Shown: positions 8,139 to 16,076 of the stretch, piece by piece | Position numbering within the stretch: position 1 is the first letter of the stretch | How the letters are laid out: each line of letters opens with the position of its first letter | Origin: Comamonadaceae bacterium UBA2334 | Lineage (GTDB): Bacteria; Pseudomonadota; Gammaproteobacteria; Burkholderiales; Burkholderiaceae_C | Length of the DNA stretch: 36,178 bases | Assembly: GCA_002344885.1 (NCBI GenBank) | Contig: DDUQ01000062.1 | Location: forward strand, 1 to 36,178 | Reading direction: 5' to 3' | Position numbers and translations under genes: made by a program | The notes under the pieces: model-generated | What the model was told of the DNA's origin: nothing | Database searches by the model: none | Seen by the model: only the letters and a program-made list of their open reading frames with translations

Positions 8139-9232
8139 TCGCTCGACTCCAGGTCATCGGTAAGCACCGCATCGTCCAATGGCACGGTCAGGATGACCGA
8201 CACACCCGTACCCGACGAACTCACGTCCAACCACCCACCCACAGACTGCGCCCGCTCCCGCAACCCCAGGATGCCAAAGCTGGTGGTTTTGGCGAGCGCC
8301 TTTGGTGCAAGGCCGACCCCATTGTCGGTCACCTCGACCGTCAGAACACCTTCCTGGTCGCTCAAATCCACCACAACCTTGGTCGCCTGTGCATGTTTGA
8401 CCACATTGGTCAGCGCCTCTCGCACAACGCTGAATGCCACAGATTGGATTTCGGGCATCAGATTGAGTGCCTCCTTGTTGCATCGGAACACAACATCGGC
8501 CTCCGTGCGCTTTTGAAAAGACTGCACCAGCCACTGCAAAGCCGGGACCAGCCCTTCGTCCAGAATGGCCGGTCGCAAGCTGACCATGATGCGCTGGCTG
8601 GCATCGAGTGCCTGCTGCAGCGTGGCAGCGGCCTGACTTACCCGTTCTTTCACGGTTTCATCCGCGCTGCGGCGGGCAATCCACGCCAGGTCAAACTTGA
8701 CCGCTGCCAGCGCACCACCGATGTCATCGTGGATCTCGCGAGAAATGGCCGTGCGCTCCTCCTCTATCCGTGCATGCATCTGCTGGCTCAGTCGCAACAA
8801 CTGGTTGCGCGATACCACCAGCGCAGCATCAGCCTCCAGTTTGGCCTGACGAGCCTCCCACACTTCGAGCAACTTCAGAACCACATAACCCAGTCGATGG
8901 AAGTCTTCCGCATACAGGCATTCGTCCACACCACTGCGCATGACGTCGACAGATTCAGCCTCACCGATTTCAGGCGTGAACAGAATCACCATCGGCACGC
9001 TGTGCTCGGTGTGCTCCAGTTGAGCCCAGGCATCGATACCCGTGAAACCTGGCAAGGCATAGTCGGCCAGGAGAATGTCACACTCCCCGGCACTGGCAGC
9101 CGCAACAAACGCTTCCAACGAAGAAACGCATGTCAGCGTCACCGATTCGAACTCTCGCAACAGAATGTGCTCGACATCCGAGGACGCTCGCTCACCGCCA
9201 CTCAGATACAACGCTCGCAGCGCCTTGATCAT
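8135..9232 (-). CDS. Soluble histidine kinase with degenerate N-terminal receiver domain
   Basis: This 365-residue cytoplasmic sensor kinase partners the overlapping LuxR-type regulator. Residues 1-125 resemble a receiver domain: D57 in ILLADYALPG and T86 in VILFTPEI are present. The usual N-terminal acidic pair is replaced by ALYLSGGE, and the conserved Lys near 107 is missing (ECLYAEDF), so it is probably a pseudo-receiver. A helical linker leads to a HisKA_3-type dimerisation domain with the phospho-acceptor His168 (EERTAISREIHDDIGGAL). The HATPase domain has its N box (VVKHAQATKVVV), G1 box (VTDNGVGL) and G2 region (FGILGLRERA). No membrane segment is present, so the signal must be cytoplasmic or come through a partner. 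AAAGGTG is a reasonable Shine-Dalgarno about 8 nt upstream of the ATG. Confidence 0.9.
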   Translation of the reverse strand: MIKALRALYLSGGERASSDVEHILLREFESVTLTCVSSLEAFVAAASAGECDILLADYALPGFTGIDAWAQLEHTEHSVPMVILFTPEIGEAESVDVMRSGVDECLYAEDFHRLGYVVLKLLEVWEARQAKLEADAALVVSRNQLLRLSQQMHARIEEERTAISREIHDDIGGALAAVKFDLAWIARRSADETVKERVSQAAATLQQALDASQRIMVSLRPAILDEGLVPALQWLVQSFQKRTEADVVFRCNKEALNLMPEIQSVAFSVVREALTNVVKHAQATKVVVDLSDQEGVLTVEVTDNGVGLAPKALAKTTSFGILGLRERAQSVGGWLDVSSSGTGVSVILTVPLDDAVLTDDLESSE

Positions 9233-9429
9233 GAGCGTTCACCTTTGCCAAACGGTGTTTCGCCGATTGACGGGTGCAAATTTTTTAGCATCATTCGATG
9301 CAGGCGGGGCAAGTTCATTTTTTTCTATAAACTGACATGCTGTCACCTTGAAGCCCAATCGGAGCATTGCCGCCACCCAACAGACGCTATACAAGCTGAG
9401 CCTTTTTGCCGATCAGGATAATTTAACCC
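9233..9429. other. Divergent intergenic region between kinase and chemotaxis operon
   Basis: This 197-nt spacer must hold promoters for both the - strand kinase pair and the + strand chemotaxis operon. It contains AT-rich patches (AAATTTTTTAG near 9280-9290, TTTTTTCTATAAAC near 9319-9332) and a GCCGATCA at 9408-9415 that resembles a sigma-28 -10 element. I could not fit a convincing -35 and -10 pair. Confidence 0.4.
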
Positions 9430-9861
9430 ATGCCCAACAGCCAACCTTCTGTGTCGCTACCTGTCACCGCTGTGGCCGACTTGCAGGACTCATTGCTGAT
9501 TGTGATGAACGACCTGCAACGACTGGGCGGGCTTTTGGATCATGCGACAGAAAACCTGATGGACCGGTTCAGCTCGGCCAATGTGGCTTTGGCGCACATG
9601 GGCAGTGACATCCATCCGGAGTTGCCCACGGTCAGGCAATCATTGCAATTGGCGGTCACCGAGCTGCAGTTCCACGACATGGCCTCGCAACTTCTGGTTC
9701 ACACCGACAAGATTCTGAAAGCCTGTGCATACAAACTGGCAGAAGAAGCCATGGGCATGGACGAGGACGAACTGCCCGCACCCAGTGCAGATTTGCAGCC
9801 ACCACGCCCCAATCCGGTGACACAAAGCGAAATGGATGCTGGCTCCATTGAACTGTTCTGA
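9430..9861 (+). CDS. Short CheZ-like chemotaxis protein with DxxxQ motif
   Basis: This is probably a CheY-P phosphatase or CheY-binding protein. The 143-residue product is mostly helical. Residues 81-88 read FHDMASQL, which aligns with the catalytic FQDLTGQ of CheZ: D83 and Q87 keep the DxxxQ spacing. The protein ends with an acidic, Pro-rich tail and SIELF, in the position where CheZ carries a C-terminal CheY-binding peptide. It is much shorter than the roughly 210 residues of E. coli CheZ. It is the first gene of the chemotaxis run, 36 nt before cheY, and no other CheZ is visible here. AGGA at 9415-9418 lies 11 nt from the ATG. The phosphatase function is inferred from motif and context; it could instead be a CheY-binding regulator. 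Confidence 0.65.
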   Translation: MPNSQPSVSLPVTAVADLQDSLLIVMNDLQRLGGLLDHATENLMDRFSSANVALAHMGSDIHPELPTVRQSLQLAVTELQFHDMASQLLVHTDKILKACAYKLAEEAMGMDEDELPAPSADLQPPRPNPVTQSEMDAGSIELF

Positions 9862-9897
9862 AACAACTGACACCGAGACCACACGGAGTAATCCCCC

Positions 9898-10260
9898 ATG
9901 CATTCGATTCTGGCCGTAGACGATTCGGCTTCCATGCGAAAAATGGTGTCCTTCACCCTCAGTGGTGCTGGGTATCGAGTGACAGAAGCCGTGGATGGCC
10001 AGGATGCACTCGAAAAGGCCCAAAACCAAACCTTCGATCTCGTGCTGACCGACCAGAACATGCCCAGGCTGGATGGACTGGGCCTGACACGCAAACTCCG
10101 GGAGTCGGCGGCATTTGCGACGACACCCATTCTGATCCTCACCACCGAATCGAGTGACCAGATGAAACAGGCCGGGCGTGCCGCAGGCGCAACAGGTTGG
10201 CTGGTCAAGCCTTTTGATCCCAATCGTTTGATCGAGATCATCCAAAAGGTCATCAAGTAA
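9898..10260 (+). CDS. cheY: Chemotaxis response regulator CheY
   Basis: This single-domain receiver is phosphorylated by CheA and then acts on FliM. The 120-residue product has all the key residues: D8-D9, phospho-acceptor D52 (LVLTDQNMPRLDG), T82 in ILILTTESS and K104 in WLVKPFDP. The sequence VDDSASMRKMVSFTL is the form common for CheY proteins encoded next to cheA in betaproteobacteria. GGAG at 9885-9888 lies 9 nt before the ATG. cheA follows 37 nt downstream. Confidence 0.93.
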   Translation: MHSILAVDDSASMRKMVSFTLSGAGYRVTEAVDGQDALEKAQNQTFDLVLTDQNMPRLDGLGLTRKLRESAAFATTPILILTTESSDQMKQAGRAAGATGWLVKPFDPNRLIEIIQKVIK

Positions 10261-10297
10261 GCGTTTAATCTGACATGTTTCCCATCTGGAGGCAGAA

Positions 10298-12490
10298 ATG
10301 AGTGCAACCATGCAAGAAAACCACGGCGCCGGCGGCTCGATTGACCTGTCTCAGTTCTACGAAATCTTCTTTGAAGAGGCCGGCGAGAACCTGGATCAGA
10401 TGGAGCAGATGCTGCTCAGCCTGGACTTGGACACCGCTGACGACGAAGAACTGAACGCCATATTCCGCTGCGCACACTCGATCAAAGGTGGATCCGCCAC
10501 CTTCGGTTTTGCGGATGTGGCCGAACTCACCCATCAGATGGAATCGTTGCTGGACAAACTCCGCCGGCATGAACTCAAACCTACCCCCCCCATGGTGGAT
10601 GTGTTACTGGAGTCTTCCGATGCCTTGCGTGGGTTGCTTGCACGGCATCAAGGTGCGGGTGGGCCTGCACTGGAAACGGCTGACCTGGTCGAGCGCATCC
10701 GGGTTCTGGCAGCAGGCGGGCAAGTGGCAGCACCTGCACCTCGCCCCGCCCCTGCACCTGTTGTGGCCCCACCACCGCCCGCGCCCACAGTCGCTGCCAC
10801 ACCCGTCATTGTTTCGTCCGGCCCAGCTGCAGAAGGCAGCCGGAAGCTGGAAATTCATATTGGCCCGATCGACCATCCTGAGCAGGCCGATGCCATCGTC
10901 GACCTGTTCCGTGACATTGCCGGTCTCGGGACCATTCAGTCCATACCGGCAAACGATGCATCGATGCGCCTGTTTGCGGTCGAAACCACGTCGACCGACA
11001 GCGATCTCATTGACCTGTTTGCTTTCCACGTCGCAAAAGAAAACATCCGTATCGTCGATGCCGCACGGACGCCGGTGCCGAGCCCAGCCGCAGCGCTGCA
11101 AGACGCGGGTTTCGGATTGTTTGACGACACACCGGCGCAAGCGCCTGCTCCAGCGCCGGTCGGTGCGCCCGTTGCAACACCTGCCGCTGCCCCAGTGACC
11201 CCGCCAGTGTCAGCGCCAACCCCTGCTGCCACCCGCGCACCGACACCAGCTGCACCCCATGCAGATGCAGCGCAAGACCAGGCGGCAAAAGCTTCTGCCA
11301 AACCTGCGGCACAAGCCGCACAACTTGAATCGTCCACCTTGCGGGTTTCCGTCAGCAAGGTTGATCAACTGATCAACCTGGTGGGTGAATTGGTGATCAC
11401 ACAGGCGATGCTGGCACAGAACAGCCGTGCACTCGACCCGGTGGTGAACCAGCAGTTGCTGGCCGGCTTGGCAGACCTGGACCGCAACACACGCGACCTG
11501 CAGGAATCGGTCATGTCGATCCGCATGATCCCGATGTCAGTCGTGTTCAGCCGTTTTCCGCGCATGCTCCGCGATCTGGCTGGCAAACTGGGCAAAAAGG
11601 TCGAGCTCATCACACACGGAGAGGCCACTGAGCTGGACAAAGGCCTCATCGAAAAAATCACCGACCCTCTCACCCATCTGATTCGCAACAGTTGCGATCA
11701 CGGCATCGAAATGCCCGATGTCAGAGCGAGCGCAGGCAAACCCGAGGTCGGCACGGTCACCTTGTCAGCGTCGCACCAGGGCGGGTCCATCCTGATCGAA
11801 GTCAAGGACGACGGACGCGGCCTCAACCGTGACAAGCTGATTGCCAAGGCACGTGAAAAAGGCATCGACGTCGCAGACAACATCACCGATGCCGAAGCCT
11901 GGCAACTGATTTTTGCACCCGGTTTCTCAACAGCTGACGTCGTGACTGATGTGTCCGGACGTGGTGTCGGGATGGACGTGGTCAAGAAGAACATTGCAGC
12001 CCTCAACGGCACGGTCGAGATCGAGTCCCGAGAGGGCAAGGGCATGAAGGTCATGGTTCGCCTGCCGCTGACCCTGGCCATCATGGACGGCATGTCGGTG
12101 CGCGTGAGCAACGAGGTCTACATCCTGCCTTTGTCGTCGGTTGTCGAATCGTTCCAGGTCAAACCAGGCGAAATCAACACCGTGGCACAAGGTGCGCAAC
12201 TCGTCAAAGTACGCGAAGAGTATATGCCTGTCATCGAACTGGAACGCGTGTTCGATGTACCCCGCGATGACTTCACCAACCCCAACAGCATCATGGTGGT
12301 CATCGAAGCCGAGGGCTCCCGAGTCGCGGTGATGGTTGATGAGTTGCTGGGTCAGCAACAGGTCGTGATCAAGAACCTGGAGAGCAATTACCGCAAGGTC
12401 CCCAACGTCTCCGGAGCCACCATTCTGGGTGACGGCAAGGTGGCACTCATCCTGGACACCAGTGGGTTGATCCGCCGATCCAGACACTGA
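10298..12490 (+). CDS. cheA: Chemotaxis histidine kinase CheA
   Basis: CheA is the central kinase of the chemoreceptor array; it phosphorylates CheY and CheB. The 730-residue product shows, in order: an HPt domain with phospho-acceptor His60 (CAHSIKGGSATFGF); a Pro/Ala-rich linker; a small domain around residues 185-265 that may be the P2-type response-regulator binding domain; a second long Pro/Ala/Thr linker; the dimerisation domain (TLRVSVSKVDQLINLVGELV); the kinase domain with N box (HLIRNSCDHGIE) and G box (VKDDGRGLN); and a C-terminal CheW-like domain (YILPLSSVVESF). GGAGG precedes the ATG. No cheW or cheV is adjacent, so the coupling protein must be encoded elsewhere. Confidence 0.97.
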   Translation: MSATMQENHGAGGSIDLSQFYEIFFEEAGENLDQMEQMLLSLDLDTADDEELNAIFRCAHSIKGGSATFGFADVAELTHQMESLLDKLRRHELKPTPPMVDVLLESSDALRGLLARHQGAGGPALETADLVERIRVLAAGGQVAAPAPRPAPAPVVAPPPPAPTVAATPVIVSSGPAAEGSRKLEIHIGPIDHPEQADAIVDLFRDIAGLGTIQSIPANDASMRLFAVETTSTDSDLIDLFAFHVAKENIRIVDAARTPVPSPAAALQDAGFGLFDDTPAQAPAPAPVGAPVATPAAAPVTPPVSAPTPAATRAPTPAAPHADAAQDQAAKASAKPAAQAAQLESSTLRVSVSKVDQLINLVGELVITQAMLAQNSRALDPVVNQQLLAGLADLDRNTRDLQESVMSIRMIPMSVVFSRFPRMLRDLAGKLGKKVELITHGEATELDKGLIEKITDPLTHLIRNSCDHGIEMPDVRASAGKPEVGTVTLSASHQGGSILIEVKDDGRGLNRDKLIAKAREKGIDVADNITDAEAWQLIFAPGFSTADVVTDVSGRGVGMDVVKKNIAALNGTVEIESREGKGMKVMVRLPLTLAIMDGMSVRVSNEVYILPLSSVVESFQVKPGEINTVAQGAQLVKVREEYMPVIELERVFDVPRDDFTNPNSIMVVIEAEGSRVAVMVDELLGQQQVVIKNLESNYRKVPNVSGATILGDGKVALILDTSGLIRRSRH

Positions 12491-12495
12491 TCCAC

Positions 12496-13350
12496 ATGAA
12501 CAAACATGCTTCAGCGACAGACGATACCGGGCCTTTGACACAGGGCCGGGAATTCATCTGGAGCGACCAGGACTTTGCGCGGATCAAGTCCCTGATTTAC
12601 CAGCGCGCCGGCATCAGCCTGCACGATGGCAAACATGCCATGGTGTACAGCCGCATTTCCCGTCGGCTCCGTGAAACAGGGCACGACAGTTTCAAGGGTT
12701 ATCTGGATTGGCTGGAGCACAATGACGGGGCGGAATGGCAAGAATTCATCAACGCACTCACCACCAACCTGACCGCATTTTTCCGCGAGCAGCACCATTT
12801 TTCCATTCTGGCTGATCACCTGCGCAAGAAAGGACCCGGCGCGACACCCCGCATTTGGTGCAGTGCCACCTCTACAGGCGAAGAGCCCTACTCCATTGCC
12901 ATGACTGTGCTGGACACCCTGGGCAGCGGCGCGAACTACTCCCTCCAGTGCAGCGACATTGACACCAAAGTACTGGCCACCGCAGCAGCGGGTGTGTACA
13001 AGGCTGAAAACGTCAAAGGCTTGACTGCCGATCAACTGCGCAAATACTTTCTCAAAGGCAAAGGCAACAACAGCGGATACGTGCGCGTCAAACCCGAACT
13101 GCAAAAGCATATCGACTTTTTCACAGTGAACCTGATCCAGGACAACTGGCCTTTCCGCGAGCCCTTTGATTTTGTGTTCTGCCGTAACGTGATGATCTAC
13201 TTCGATGCTGCGACCCAACGCAGGGTACTGGAACGGATCCACCGCAACATGAAGCCTGGCGGGATGCTGTTTGTCGGTCATGCCGAAAACTTCACCGACG
13301 CCAAGACCCTGTTCGCCCTCCGCGGCAAGACGGTGTACGAACGTGTCTAG
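12496..13350 (+). CDS. cheR: Chemoreceptor methyltransferase CheR
   Basis: CheR uses S-adenosylmethionine to methylate glutamates on chemoreceptors during adaptation. The 284-residue product has the N-terminal helical CheR domain (about residues 20-80, FARIKSLIYQRAGISLHDGK) and the methyltransferase domain, with the SAM-binding ATSTGEEPYSIAM and the catalytic-region motif FDFVFCRNVMIYFD. GGMLFVGHAENF lies near the end. It starts 5 nt after the cheA stop with no strong Shine-Dalgarno, suggesting coupling to cheA. Its last 8 nt overlap the proposed cheD start. Confidence 0.96.
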   Translation: MNKHASATDDTGPLTQGREFIWSDQDFARIKSLIYQRAGISLHDGKHAMVYSRISRRLRETGHDSFKGYLDWLEHNDGAEWQEFINALTTNLTAFFREQHHFSILADHLRKKGPGATPRIWCSATSTGEEPYSIAMTVLDTLGSGANYSLQCSDIDTKVLATAAAGVYKAENVKGLTADQLRKYFLKGKGNNSGYVRVKPELQKHIDFFTVNLIQDNWPFREPFDFVFCRNVMIYFDAATQRRVLERIHRNMKPGGMLFVGHAENFTDAKTLFALRGKTVYERV

Positions 13351-14044
13351 CCTTGGCACCACCACCGGCACCCAGGCATGGAGCCGGACGAGCGCCGCAC
13401 CCTCTCCATCGGGTGGTTTGCAAAAATCCGACTCACTGCTGTCGCTCCGCCAGCGTCCGCGCAAGCCGGGTGAGGCCTCGTTTTTCTTTTTTGACCACCA
13501 CTTTCAATCCGATGCAGTCAAGGTACTGCCGGGCGAATATTTCGTGGCCAACTCCGACATCCTCATCATGACGGTTTTGGGCTCCTGCATAGCAGCCTGC
13601 ATCTGGGATGCCCGCGCAGGCGTGGGCGGCATGAACCACTTCATGTTGCCGGAAGGCGACGCATCTGACACGTCCGGGCGATATGGTTCGTATGCCATGG
13701 AATTGCTCATCAACGAAATGATGAAGCTGGGTGCCAGAAAAGAGTCGATGCAGGCCAAGGTGTTTGGTGGTGGCCAAGTGATGTCGGGGTTCACGACCAT
13801 GAACGTCGGCGAGCGAAACACCCAGTTTGTGCTCGACTATCTGCACACCGAACGCATCACTGTGGTTTCCAAGGATGTGCTCGACATCTATCCCCGCAAG
13901 GTGGTTTTTTTCCCGACCACTGGAAAGGCCATGGTCAAGAAACTGGCGCACTCCCACCCCGAGTCACTGGAGTCCACCGAGCGCAAGGGGAACGTCGTCA
14001 ATCTGGCCAAGTCCACGGCCGGCGGTTCAGTTGACTTGTTTTAA
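13343..14044 (+). CDS. cheD: Chemoreceptor glutamine deamidase CheD
   Basis: CheD deamidates specific glutamines of chemoreceptors and helps adaptation. The core is clear: KVLPGEYFVANSDILIMTVL leads into GSCIAACIWD, with catalytic Cys82, Thr77 and His99 (GGMNHFMLPEG) when counted from the GTG at 13343. I chose that GTG because it overlaps the cheR stop by 8 nt; a start further downstream is possible because residues 1-42 are low in conservation, so the N-terminus is uncertain. The product (233 residues with this start) ends GGSVDLF, similar to the SIELF end of the CheZ-like protein in the same operon. cheB follows 15 nt later. Confidence 0.9.
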   Translation: MSSLGTTTGTQAWSRTSAAPSPSGGLQKSDSLLSLRQRPRKPGEASFFFFDHHFQSDAVKVLPGEYFVANSDILIMTVLGSCIAACIWDARAGVGGMNHFMLPEGDASDTSGRYGSYAMELLINEMMKLGARKESMQAKVFGGGQVMSGFTTMNVGERNTQFVLDYLHTERITVVSKDVLDIYPRKVVFFPTTGKAMVKKLAHSHPESLESTERKGNVVNLAKSTAGGSVDLF

Positions 14045-14059
14045 CGGAGCAAACAGAGA

Positions 14060-15172
14060 ATGCCAAAAATCAGGGTAGTGGTGGTCGATGACTCGGCGCT
14101 GGTTCGCAGCCTGCTGACTGAAATCATCAACAAACAACCTGACATGGAGTGTGTCGGCGCAGCCAATGATCCGTTGATCGCGCGCGAAATGATCCGCGAG
14201 CTCAACCCCGACGTCATCACATTGGATGTCGAAATGCCACGCATGGACGGCCTCGATTTTCTGTCCCGTCTGATGCGTCTGCGCCCCATGCCCGTCGTCA
14301 TGGTGTCGACCCTCACCGAAAAAGGCGCCGAGATCACGATGCGTGCATTGGAAATGGGTGCCATCGATTTCGTTGCAAAACCGCGTATCGGGGTGGCTAC
14401 CGCGCTCAAGGATTTGTCAACCGAAATCGTAGACAAAATCCGCACAGCCTCGGTTGCGCATGTCAGCCGACATACACAGGCACCTCCAGCAACTGTTGCA
14501 AAAAAAGCGCCTGTTGCCTCAGGCGACTCCACTGCACCGGCAGCCCCCAAACCGACATCGTTCAACCGCTTGTCAACTGAAAAAATCATTTGCATCGGTG
14601 CATCCACAGGCGGCACAGAAGCCATCCGCGAAGTGCTGGTCCCGCTGCCGGCAGACTCTCCGGCCATCGTGATCACACAGCACATGCCGCCGGGCTTCAC
14701 CACCAGCTTTGCCGCGCGGCTGGACTCACTGTGCAAAATCAGCGTCAAGGAAGCGAGCCATGGCGAGCGAATTTTGCCTGGGCACGCCTACATCGCACCG
14801 GGTGGCAAGCAATTCCGGATCGACAGAAGCGGCTCCAACTATGTGGCGGTGGTGGAAGACACCGAGCCTGTCAACCGGCACAAACCATCTGTCGAAGTGT
14901 TGTTCCGCTCCGCAGCCAAAGTGCTGGGCCCCAATGCCTTGGGCGTCATGCTGACCGGCATGGGGGGGGACGGTGCTCAGGCCATGAAAGAGATGCGGGA
15001 CGCTGGCAGCTACAACATCTGCCAGGACGAGGCGAGTTGCGTGGTGTTCGGTATGCCCAGAATGGCCATTCAGGCCGGTGCAGCGAATGAAGTGCTGCCT
15101 CTGAAGCAAATCGCATCAAAGCTGATGGAGAAGCTGGCTGTCGGCGGAACCGGCGTCAGACACCGAATCTGA
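14060..15172 (+). CDS. cheB: Chemoreceptor methylesterase/response regulator CheB
   Basis: CheB removes methyl groups from chemoreceptors when phosphorylated by CheA, closing the adaptation loop with CheR. The 370-residue product has a receiver domain (D10-D11, phospho-acceptor D56 in VITLDVEMPRMDG, MVSTLTEKG, K107 in FVAKP), a linker rich in Ala, Pro and Thr, and a methylesterase domain with the catalytic triad Ser182 (IGASTGGTEAI), His208 (VITQHMPPGF) and Asp304 (TGMGGDGAQAM). GGAG lies about 10 nt before the ATG. It is the last gene of the chemotaxis run. Confidence 0.97.
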   Translation: MPKIRVVVVDDSALVRSLLTEIINKQPDMECVGAANDPLIAREMIRELNPDVITLDVEMPRMDGLDFLSRLMRLRPMPVVMVSTLTEKGAEITMRALEMGAIDFVAKPRIGVATALKDLSTEIVDKIRTASVAHVSRHTQAPPATVAKKAPVASGDSTAPAAPKPTSFNRLSTEKIICIGASTGGTEAIREVLVPLPADSPAIVITQHMPPGFTTSFAARLDSLCKISVKEASHGERILPGHAYIAPGGKQFRIDRSGSNYVAVVEDTEPVNRHKPSVEVLFRSAAKVLGPNALGVMLTGMGGDGAQAMKEMRDAGSYNICQDEASCVVFGMPRMAIQAGAANEVLPLKQIASKLMEKLAVGGTGVRHRI

Positions 15173-15184
15173 TGCCCACCTTGA

Positions 15185-15199
15185 AGGCTTGCAAAGCCT
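15185..15199. terminator. Small hairpin between convergent cheB and the following gene
   Basis: AGGCTT (15185-15190) and AAGCCT (15194-15199) form a perfect six-pair stem with a three-base loop, 12 nt after the cheB stop and 31 nt before the stop of the convergent gene. It has no T-run, so it may be only a weak or factor-assisted bidirectional terminator. Confidence 0.3.
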
Positions 15200-15230
15200 G
15201 GTGGCGTTCAAAGGTAATGTCAGTGACCAC

Positions 15231-15845
15231 TCAGGCCACGTAGTCCAACAATTGACCCCGGGGGTCAACTTTTTCACCTTCTGCACTACCTTGTGCGGTG
15301 TAAGACAACACGGCCGACGCACTGCCGTCCTTTGGCTGGTTCAACACGACGCGTGCTTGTGCATCTTTGCCACCCTTCAGAATCGGCCAAATGTCAGACT
15401 GAAAATCCAAAGCAGCCTTACTGGCCTGTTCGGCCTGTTCCACAGCCTCACGGCCCAGCAAAAAATCAACTGCTTTGCCACTGGCCTTCCAGACATTGGA
15501 CAACAGGCCTTTGATTTGTGTGTCAAGCGCCTTTTGGATAGGCGTTTTCTCGGCAAGCGGTTGCTCATCTGGTGTCGGCTTTTGCTCAGACCTGGGACGC
15601 TGAACCCGACCGAGGTCTGCGGGTGACGCACCACTGGGCGCCCGCGTCGCAGCAGCCAGTTGTACGCTGACACCTGGCTCCGGCAATTTGTTTTCAACAC
15701 GGGCACGTTCTTTGCTGATGGCCGTTGTTGGCTCAATGCTTTGCAAAGGATTGGACGTGCCTGACGAACGCACAGCATCGACCACCAACGATGGTCTGAC
15801 CATCGGCGGGGGGCTGACCGACTGAATGCTCGACAGTGACAACAT
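15231..15845 (-). CDS. Uncharacterised protein next to the chemotaxis operon
   Basis: I do not recognise this gene. The ATG at 15845 has AGGAG (complement of 15853-15857) at 7 nt spacing, which fixes the start better than the longer frame beginning at 15878. The 204-residue product has a Ser/Pro/Val-rich N-terminal half that looks disordered. A more structured C-terminal half (about 110-200) contains TPIQKALDTQIKGLLSNVWK, FLLGREAVEQAEQASKAALDF and WPILKGGKDAQARVVLNQP. There is no signal peptide, membrane segment or cysteine. It converges on cheB. The coding case rests on the strong ribosome site and clean open frame; the role is unknown, with a motility link only by position. Confidence 0.7.
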   Translation of the reverse strand: MLSLSSIQSVSPPPMVRPSLVVDAVRSSGTSNPLQSIEPTTAISKERARVENKLPEPGVSVQLAAATRAPSGASPADLGRVQRPRSEQKPTPDEQPLAEKTPIQKALDTQIKGLLSNVWKASGKAVDFLLGREAVEQAEQASKAALDFQSDIWPILKGGKDAQARVVLNQPKDGSASAVLSYTAQGSAEGEKVDPRGQLLDYVA

Positions 15846-16076
15846 GACAACACTCCTCTGACTGAATGCGCAGGGCATTTTTCTCTCGTCGGGTTAGTCA
15901 TCGGCTGCCATGAAGCAAACTTGAGAAAAAAAGCATGAAAACTTCCCTTTTCCGTCGATTGACCCCAGCTTGAAGCTGTTAGGCAGCGATGACCACCTCG
16001 CCCAGACACCTTCGCCCGTCACCGTTTCGGACTGCGACGACAAACCCGCCCACACACCGTCCCGCAAAATACAGCC
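15846..16076. other. Divergent intergenic region with a 13-nt inverted repeat
   Basis: This 231-nt spacer separates two divergent genes and should contain both promoters. It includes an AT-rich patch (GAGAAAAAAAGCATGAAAAC near 15922-15941) and CAGCTT-G-AAGCTG at 15966-15978, a perfect inverted repeat that could be an operator half-pair. No clear -35 and -10 pair was found. Confidence 0.35.

Noticed and set aside
9390..9415. Sigma-28-like promoter (TACAAGCT then GCCGATCA) before the chemotaxis operon
   Set aside because: The -35 part is poor, the spacing is 10 instead of 11, and transcription would begin only about 8 nt before the start codon, leaving out the ribosome site.
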